From contig JBCAQO010000001.1 of the NCBI GenBank assembly GCA_039111635.1, positions 2,108,001 to 2,172,000 of the forward strand: a stretch of 64,000 nucleotides of DNA, given 5' to 3'. This document shows positions 57,220-64,000 of the stretch, piece after piece (position 1 is the first letter of the stretch; every line of letters starts with the position of its first letter). The notes under the pieces were generated by a model, which worked only from the letters and a program-made list of their open reading frames with translations, was not told the origin of the DNA and ran no database searches. The stretch is from Heterobasidion occidentale. Taxonomy: Eukaryota > Basidiomycota > Agaricomycetes > Russulales > Bondarzewiaceae. A program made the position numbers and the translations under genes.

Positions 57220-57252
57220 GACCCTAGATCCTTACGGAAAGTCATCCAATGC
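57220..57252 (-). repeat. Right terminal inverted repeat
   Basis: On the minus strand it reads CATTGGATG, then CTTTCCGTAAGGATCTAGGG, pairing with 56012-56044. Confidence 0.8.
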
Positions 57253-57489
57253 CTGATAAGCTACCCACTCGCAAGGACGACGTCACTGAAGAGGATTAGA
57301 CACCGGTCCTTCCCGTGTTCGGCAAGCATCAGTGTGCAGGAACAGAGCGCTCAATTTTGGAAGTCATGAAGTCACTCGATCTCATACATCTCAAGCTGGC
57401 TTATCGATTGCATACCAACGTAGCATATGGGTGAGAAAGAGGATACATGCGGCGACAATGGGATGAGAAACAAAGAAAAATGCGACACT

Positions 57490-58050
57490 CTACTCCTCAG
57501 ACCGCAGGCGTGCAGCAGGGTTCGTGACCTTCACACCCAATACCTTGGCCCTATGTTTCGAGAGGCAATCAGCACGCTTGCGTCCTGAAAATTAGACCAC
57601 AACGTACCGTTCAAGGATGACTGCCCGGTTGCGACTGCTGACGCCGTGTGCAACCTCGGCGGCGTAGGTCTTGTTGTGCATGAGCAGGAGCTCAAGTTCC
57701 CGAACATTGTTCACGAGGAACTTCTTCAGGCCGTTAGGAAGGAGATGGCGGGTCTTCTGGTTGCTGCCATAACCAATCTACACAGACCAGATCAGGCGGT
57801 GTGTACCCCGGCGCAGATGTTTCACAGACTTACCGATGGCATGGGAAGCTGACCCTTGAACCGACGTCGCACCCTGTTATCGATACCCTTGGGCTTCCTC
57901 CATGCCTCCTTCACGCCATGATAACGATCGGACTGGTGGCGCCTGAAGGAGAACAAATGAGCGCGCGAGTTGAGAAGGGAGTATGGGTCGCGAATGCACG
58001 CACTTGAAGGGCTTGGTGCGCTTTTTAACGATTGGCGTCTTGACGGCCAT
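57490..58050 (-). CDS. RPL32: 60S ribosomal protein L32 (eL32)
   Basis: The start [16 protein letters not shown] at 58050 is spliced (intron about 57946-58002, GTGCGT..CTTCAG) to [20 protein letters not shown], then [16 protein letters not shown]. Next: [40 protein letters not shown] and [10 protein letters not shown] before the TAG at 57490. These blocks and the length of about 130 residues match eL32. Three introns are present. Identity is certain. Confidence 0.95.
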
Positions 58051-58942
58051 TGCGGGCTGAAAGTATCAGAAGTTGTAAGCACACGTCTCTGATACTGCAG
58101 CCAGTCGATGAGGAGAGTGGGCGGCTGGCGAGAGCGCATCTGCATTGTCCAACTAGCCACGCTGCCATCCATGCCGTTCCTGCTCCATCCATCCTATTCC
58201 TGCCATTCCAACCTGTCCTTCACTCACCCAGCCTCATCCAACCCTCTCAACCTCTCAACTGAACCTGTGAACGGACATAAATGGGCTATACTCACAGATT
58301 TTGAGGGGTTGAGGACGGTGAGTTAGCGTTGACTGGGGTTAGGCTATCTTACCCAATCGGGAAACTTCGGGACAAGCACCCGTCAACACCATGTGGCTGA
58401 AAGACGGAGTCCTTTGTCCTTGACCATTGACTGCACTGACTACAGAAGTTATGTGGTCTCCTCAGCAATATCTTGAACGGAAGTGTTCACATATGTGCGA
58501 CTCTGACTGTGCTCGAGACATGATTATTTCTTTCTGTACAGGCTCAAAGGGGTACAGGCGTTTGTCATGCAAATCCTCGTCCAATTGGGATGACGAGCAT
58601 GCTGAGCAGGGCGGCCAAGCGTCATGAGACGGCAGCGGCGGATCATGTCTGTTCTGTAAGTACAGCCTTCAAGCTTTCAAACAGAGGAGAATCATGAAGT
58701 GAGAATATTCCAAGCCGGCAGAGAAGAGCCAAGAAGCGTAGAGAGAGCAACGTTCGTTGGTTCTCGCGGGCCGCGGACCAAAATGGACTGATTTGGGGTG
58801 AGAAGGACGAATGCGTCAGTGGCTAGGTTTATGTTTTGACTTGTCCTCGGCTGCTCGCAGCGCCCATTCTCCCATTTCCCCTCACGCCAGTCAACTTTCC
58901 TGTAACCTCCTCTCGCTTTAGCTCTATTTCCGAGCGTTTTCC
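58051..58942. other. Divergent promoter region RPL32 / PASK-like kinase
   Basis: About 890 bases. Next to RPL32 lie imperfect repeats of CCATCC/CATTCC (58170-58210) and CAACCTCTCAA (58246-58256). GGGGTTAGG is at about 58336. No gene is recognised; short open frames are unsupported. Confidence 0.35.
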
Positions 58943-60881
58943 ATGTTGGCCGCATCTGCAATCGATATCACCTTTGACGACGACGAATGGGTGGCTCCTA
59001 CCGGGAAAACCAGACTAAACCGGGCTGCGAGTGTCGGAAACAGCTGGGGTGTCACGTCCATTGGGCGGGGGTTTGACTGGTCTCAGAAAGCGCATGACGA
59101 TGGAGAGGACGAGGACGAGGATGTGGACGAGGACACGAACGTTTTCGAAAGTGAACCCGAGACTCCCCCGGACGCGGCGCGCGCCAGCGACGAAGAGCAT
59201 GACTTTGAATCACCTGTTCAGGCTCGACCGCCTGCGTCTGTGGCCCTTGCCAGGCCGAACCCGATTTATCCCATCACAACCCTTACACTCTTCCCCCCGC
59301 GTTCCGATCTTGCCAACTCTCCTGCCTTTTTCACCGCAGATTCCGTATCGTCCTCGCCCGCGCATTCTCCCACCTTTCCTCACGCCCTCTCACGCCCAGC
59401 AGCCCTTCCCGCACGTTCACGGCGCCCCGTCCACCACCTCCTGTACGGTCGCCTACCTCCCCAAGGCCGCGTAGGCGTTCTTCGCAGCAGCGTGTCTCTC
59501 TTATTGCCGGACGTGTCTCCATCGCCCCCATCGAGCCGCCATCAGACTTCCCGGTGGCGCCGCAAAAGCTAATTCGATCTGGCAGCTCTGGCAGCCTCTT
59601 GAGCATCGCGCAAAGTACCTGTCCACCGACGCCAACGGGCGCACTCACTCCCGATTCTAGTGAGCGAGACATCTCTGAGTTTGTCATCCAGGGGGAAGTC
59701 GGGCGAGGCGCGTATGGCTTGGTCAAAAAGGCGCGCGAAATAAAGCCTGACGGGACACTGGGGGTAAGGTCTACACAGTCAAGCTTCACCGTCTTTTCAC
59801 GTTGTTGAACACCTGAGTAGCCGCCGTTGATCATGAAGCAAGTCATTAAATCTCGGATCCTCGCCGATTGCTGGAAGAAACATCCCAAACATGGGACAAT
59901 TCCGATAGAGATTTACGTCATGTCTGCTATCTCCAATACTTCATACGTGTTGCCCTCTCGAAGGCCTTGGGATCCTGCGCGACCATCTGCGCCGGACTTA
60001 CAACCTGCATCTTTATCCCCGTCCGAGGGCGATGCTTTTGAGTGGGTTGAAGGCAAAATCGTCAAAGGTCACCCTAATATTTGTCCACTCCTCGATTTCT
60101 TCGAAGACAATCATTACTATTACTTGCTATTGCCATCCACCACCCCCGAACCCGGGCCCAATGAGCCGATTCCGCCATCAGATTTATTTAACCTCATTGA
60201 GAGCTATCCAGATGGCCTACCGGTCAGCTCGATTCGGACATACTTGGGCCAAATCGCGGACGCGCTCAGCTTCTTACATGCACGAGGAATCGGTGAGGAC
60301 AACTCCATCGCTGAGCAGTGGCTATGGCCTGACAATCCATACAGTGCATCGCGACGTCAAAGATGAAAACGTGGTGCTCGGTCCTCGTGGGCGGTGCATC
60401 TTGATAGATTTTGGGAGTTCAGGTCTGGTCAAGAAAGGTGGATGGGACACGTTCAGCGGCACGTGAGTGTCTTCAGAGAATACCATCATTCTATGTGCTT
60501 AGCGCAAACACTGAACGTGCAGCCTGGACTATGCTGGCCCTGAGATTCTGCGCGGAGAGAGATATCAGGGTAAAGAGCAAGATGTGTGGGCATACGGCGT
60601 CGTAGCATACGTGATGCTGGTTGGAGAATGCCCTTTTTCAACCGCCGCAGAGGCCCAAGAAGGTCTGGCGTCCCCCTTCTCGGCCGCTTCTATTCGCTCT
60701 GGATGAGCGTTGCAACGAAGGACGAGAGGCAGAGGGAGAGGAGGCCGACGGCGGAGGTGCGTTGGGGGATGCCGCGGCTCTCGTTCGAGCTTGTCTTCAA
60801 CTAGATGTCGACGCTCGGCCGAGCTTCGACAAAATTCTTTGCAGTCGCTTTCTCGCAGGGCATGGAGGATGGGGGATGTAG
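58943..60881 (+). CDS. PAS-kinase-like (PASK/Psk) serine/threonine kinase
   Basis: The start is MLAASAIDITFDDDEWVAPT. The N-terminal third is disordered with an acidic DGEDEDEDVDEDT run and no visible PAS fold. The kinase domain: EFVIQGEVGRGAYGLVKKAR (Gly loop), LIMKQVIKSRILADCW (VAIK lysine), GTIPIEIYVMSAI, HPNICPLLDFFEDNHYYYLL, TVHRDVKDENVVLGPRG (HRD), CILIDFGSSGLVKKGG (DFG), LDYAGPEILRGERYQGKEQD (APE variant) and VWAYGVVAYVMLVGECPFST, then ACLQLDVDARPSFDKIL. The IPIE and HRDVKDEN blocks are characteristic of PAS kinases, which couple nutrient state to sugar partitioning. Two joins are unclear: around 59340-59500 and at 60660-60720. The stop is at 60881. Confidence 0.82.
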
Positions 60882-61637
60882 AGTGAGCGCCGAATTGGCG
60901 TGCAGGTCCCTCAGGTTGCACGTGTTGTCAGCGTGTGGTTTGGCTGTGTTCCGTTAGTGTTTAGATCCTTCATCAACATGCCAGATAACGAATTTACAGA
61001 GAGCGACGGTGCGATATCGATGGCAGACGTATCTGCCTCGCTTTTCTGGCACTTATCGCCGCGGTACGCAATACGTTGTGTTTTTATTTCTTGCAGTCTG
61101 CTTCTACTTCGCTTTCATGCACTTTCACATATTTATCATTTTCCAGTTGGATCTGGCTGTGCCATTGATTTCGATGCGTTGTAGGATTCAAGCGTAGAGA
61201 AAATGCGAAACGTTCATTACCAGTTGTCTGTAATACATGTCGTGTAGCGTACGATATCTGTGAATAGAAATGACTGTCCACGGAAGCTGAGACCATGCTT
61301 AGGAAATTTGTCTAAAATTTGCCGCCGAAGTTGCAGAGACATGGGTGTTTAGGGCAGGGCGGGCTTGACCATCACATAAAGTAGGACTAGGGTTGTTATG
61401 TAACCCCAGTCTTCTCCCTCTTTTCTACCACCTCCTCTATCTGCACTGATATCCGGTGAGTGCGCCCTCCCTTCCCCTCTTCCAGATCGCAATCGCGCCC
61501 TATGCGCCGTCCACGATTTTCGAATCTTTCGAATTTCCCCTTTTTTCGTCGTCCTTGATCTTCTGGGATTGCTTTTCTGTGTCAATCTTGACTCGATGAT
61601 GAAAACTGATGCGTCCCATCTCCGATAGCAAACAAAA
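60882..61637. promoter_or_regulatory. TEF1 upstream region
   Basis: About 750 bases containing the PASK-like 3' end and the TEF1 promoter. At 61390-61406 there is a palindrome GGGTT-N7-AACCC, overlapping a telobox-like TAGGGTT. C/T-rich tracts (61411-61450, 61470-61500) lead to the start. A leader intron is possible: a GTGAGTGCG donor lies at 61456 and an AG follows at 61627-61630. Confidence 0.45.
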
Positions 61638-63428
61638 ATGGGCAAGGATAAGATTCACGTCAACGTCGTCGGTGAGCAGGTATCTCGAGAGAATCCTCGA
61701 TCAGCCTGATCAACAATTTTATAGTCATCGGTCACGTCGATTCCGGCAAGTCCACCACCACTGGGCACTTGATCTACAAGTGCGGTGGTATCGACAAGCG
61801 TACCATCGAGAAGTTCGAGAAGGAGGCCGCTGAGCTCGGCAAGGGTTCCTTCAAGTATGGTATGTGGATGGATTTTGTTGATCTCTAGTGGCGTAAAATT
61901 TTCTGATCTATGTCGCGATACAGCTTGGGTGCTCGACAAGCTGAAGGCTGAGCGTGAGCGTGGTATCACGATCGATATTGCTCTCTGGAAGTTCGAGACC
62001 CCCAAGTACATGGTCACTGTACGTGGATCGTGCTTGTATCGTTTTTCACACTGATCATATGTGATTACCTCCTATCCTCGCAGGTCATCGATGCTCCTGG
62101 ACATCGTGATTTCATCAAGAACATGATCACGGGTACCTCTCAGGCTGACTGTGCCATTCTCATCATCGCCGGTGGTACTGGTGAGTTTGAGGCTGGTATC
62201 TCCAAGGACGGCCAGACCCGCGAGCATGCGCTGCTTGCTTTCACGCTCGGTGTGCGTCAGCTCATCGTTGCGGTCAACAAAATGGACACTACCAAGGTAT
62301 AACTTCTCCTTGTTTAAGCCCGATCAGCGCTCATTTTACCATTGCAATTTTCAAGTGGAGCGAGGATCGTTTCAACGAGATCGTCAAGGAGACGTCCACC
62401 TTCATCAAGAAGGTTGGCTACAACCCCAAGACCGTCGCGTTTGTCCCCATCTCTGGCTGGCACGGTGACAACATGTTGGAGGAATCCCCCAAGTAAGTTG
62501 TGTCGAATGTATTTTTGGCTAGCACGAAGCTAACAGTTTTCTTTCTCAGCATGCCTTGGTACAAGGGCTGGACTAAGGAGAACAAGGCTGGTGCTGTCAA
62601 GGGGAAGACCCTCCTTGATGCCATCGACGCCATCGACCCCCCCTCTCGCCCGTCCGACAAGCCCCTCCGTCTTCCTCTCCAGGATGTCTACAAGATCGGT
62701 GGTATTGGCACGGTGCCCGTCGGTCGTGTCGAGACCGGTATCATCAAGGCTGGAATGATCGTCAACTTTGCCCCCAGCAACGTCACCACTGAAGTCAAGT
62801 CTGTCGAGATGCATCACGAGCAGCTCGAGCAGGGTACCCCTGGTGACAACGTTGGCTTCAACGTCAAGTAAATTTTCATCCTGATATATCATCGTACAAG
62901 AACTTATTTCGTACAGGAACGTATCGGTCAAGGACATTCGTCGTGGCAACGTCGCCTCCGACTCCAAGAACGACCCCGCCAAGGAGGCTGCGTCTTTCAA
63001 CGCTCAGGTCATCGTCCTGAACCACCCTGGTCAGATCGGTGCTGGCTATGCACCAGTGCTCGATTGCCACACTGCCCACATTGCTTGCAAGTTCGCCGAG
63101 CTTATCGAGAAGATCGATCGTCGTTCCGGCAAGGTCATGGAGCAGTCGCCCAAGTTTGTCAAGTCCGGCGACGCATGCATTGTCAAGCTCATCCCGAGCA
63201 AGCCAATGTGCGTTGAGTCCTACAACGAGTACCCACCTCTGGGTCGCTTCGCCGTCCGTGACATGCGTCAGACCGTCGCTGTCGGTGTCATCAAGTCCGT
63301 CGACAAGACTGAGAAGTCTGGTGGCAAGGGTGAGCACACTGAACTTCATACATACGTCTTGGACGACTTCTGACGATCTTTCATTTTCAGTCACCAAGTC
63401 CGCCGAGAAGGCCACCAAGAAGAAATAA
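61638..63428 (+). CDS. TEF1: Translation elongation factor 1-alpha (eEF1A)
   Basis: This GTPase brings aminoacyl-tRNA to the ribosome. The start [11 protein letters not shown] is interrupted after 11 codons by the first intron, then [20 protein letters not shown] (P-loop). [39 protein letters not shown] (G3) and VNKMDTTK (NKMD) follow. Domains 2 and 3 show [39 protein letters not shown] and [20 protein letters not shown]. It ends [10 protein letters not shown]. Seven introns are present, one splitting domain 3 from the last 12 residues. The length of about 460 residues is normal. Identity is certain. Confidence 0.98.
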
Positions 63429-63782
63429 ATATAGAAGTAGAACGCTCGTTCCTCTCTTCTTTCTCGATTCCACCTCTTCTGTTTCTTTATCTCGATCTTG
63501 TAGCACGATGCAGAAGATGTACGACACTGGGTCATATCGGCTGGCAGAGGTCGTGTATTTGTTACAATGTTGTTGCCTTACGATTCACCAATGAGGAATG
63601 TTGTAGTGTGATATTCGGCGTGCTTGCCCTTTGCGTGTTTTGTTTCGATGCTCGCCCTCAAATGAACCATGAAATAGCTCCTCCCCCAAGTCGTGAATAA
63701 AACCGACATATTGGTGCCTATATAATGTCTACATTTCATTTTTTACCCGCCAGAAGTTGCCAACACTCCAATACTTCTACAT
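63429..63782. other. Convergent intergenic stretch
   Basis: About 350 bases between the TEF1 stop and the end of the next minus-strand gene; 3' untranslated regions. No gene is visible. Confidence 0.4.
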
Positions 63783-64000
63783 TTAACAAACGTGCTCAAT
63801 CTCCCTGTTGTCCTCCACGCGTTCGCCAAGGTCCCTACCCACCCTCCTCTCGAATAGTTCCATCAGTGATGTGAACATAGAGCGGGTCAAGGCCGCATCC
63901 CAGCGTCCCTTGGAGCTTTCGTCGCGTATGAACGCGTGCTGGGCTTGCACCTCCAGGAACTGAGCAAATTACATGCGTTATGCAACCTGAGCACCTGAAA
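63783..64000 (-). CDS. C-terminal end of an unidentified gene (cut by window edge)
   Basis: On the minus strand an open frame enters through an intron acceptor at about 63961-63966 (TTTGCTCAG) and reads FLEVQAQHAFIRDESSKGRW, then FTSLMELFERRVGRDLGERV and EDNREIEHVC before the TAA at 63783. The mix of residues and the clean acceptor suggest a real last exon. I do not recognise the family. Confidence 0.5.

Larger units (their letters stand above)
56012..57252. mobile_element. 1.24-kb terminal-inverted-repeat element, PIF/Harbinger-like, defective
   Basis: Nearly perfect inverted repeats of 33 bases bound it: 56012-56044 and 57220-57252. They share the core CTTTCCGTAAGGAT, then a T/C difference, then TAGGGTC; only about four positions differ. 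Inside, subterminal copies of CCTAGA / CCTAAATC motifs recur (56170-56200, 57127-57165), and a GGGGGGTCACCCCCCC palindrome lies at about 56154-56169. The body encodes, on the minus strand, a broken N-terminal part of a DDE-superfamily transposase. The element is too short for a whole transposase gene, so it is non-autonomous. A 3-bp target duplication typical of Harbinger cannot be fixed because the outer repeat edge is fuzzy. Confidence 0.75.

Noticed and set aside
1..64000. Biosynthetic gene cluster, CRISPR array, rRNA operon, origin of replication or viral insertion
   Set aside because: No backbone synthase, array of spaced repeats, rRNA sequence or viral gene was seen. The window is eukaryotic nuclear DNA.

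Overview
This is a stretch of nuclear chromosome from a filamentous basidiomycete, most likely Agaricomycotina. Genes sit densely on both strands and are broken by many 45-70 bp introns with GT..AG ends. The protein families fit such a fungus: a Ras exchange factor fused to a GTPase-like domain, fungal PL8 lyases, a PalI/SUR7 protein, a PASK-type kinase, a DNA-methylation-type SRA protein and a Harbinger-like transposon remnant. Start and stop positions come from reading the sequence. Exon borders are given only where frame and protein motif agree. No RNA data or database search was used, and family names rest on motif recognition.

Layout. 1-8.3 kb, mostly minus strand: 3'-truncated APC4 (anaphase-promoting complex), a decayed GH16-like fragment, ribosomal protein eL15, an MFSD1-like transporter and a small MARVEL-type membrane protein. 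8.7-20 kb: a GTPase-like/RasGEF fusion, a dolichyl-diphosphatase-like PAP2 phosphatase, MYG1 exonuclease, a small serine-rich surface protein divergent from an acidic protein of unknown function, and a secreted expansin-like protein. 20-36 kb: an SRA-domain protein, then two polysaccharide lyase family 8 genes pointing away from each other with PalI/SUR7, MPP10 and SEC9 between them, then ribosomal protein uS3. 36-44.5 kb: an amidase, a 3-ketoacyl-CoA thiolase, a head-to-head pair of nuclear genes for mitochondrial proteins (bL32m and complex I NDUFA5), an alpha/beta hydrolase and an intron-containing tRNA-Ser(TGA). 44.6-56 kb, clearly richer in G+C: LSM1, a large PHD-finger COMPASS subunit (Spp1/CXXC1 type), an STM1-like ribosome-associated protein, a TFC7-type histidine phosphatase and MEMO1. 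56-64 kb: a 1.24-kb terminal-inverted-repeat element, ribosomal protein eL32, a PASK-like kinase, translation elongation factor 1-alpha (TEF1) and the end of an unidentified gene.

There is no obvious biosynthetic cluster or defence island. Most genes are housekeeping: translation (RPL15, RPS3, RPL32, MRPL32, TEF1, STM1, MPP10, LSM1), cell cycle, chromatin, secretion and mitochondria. The accessory part is the set of secreted carbohydrate-active or wall proteins (two PL8, expansin-like, serine-rich surface protein, GH16 relic). The more interesting observations are fine-scale: two GC-AG introns with the same GCAAGT donor, a repeated 10-mer upstream of three genes, two places where conserved coding sequence changes frame at a homopolymer, and the inverted-repeat element inserted just upstream of MEMO1.
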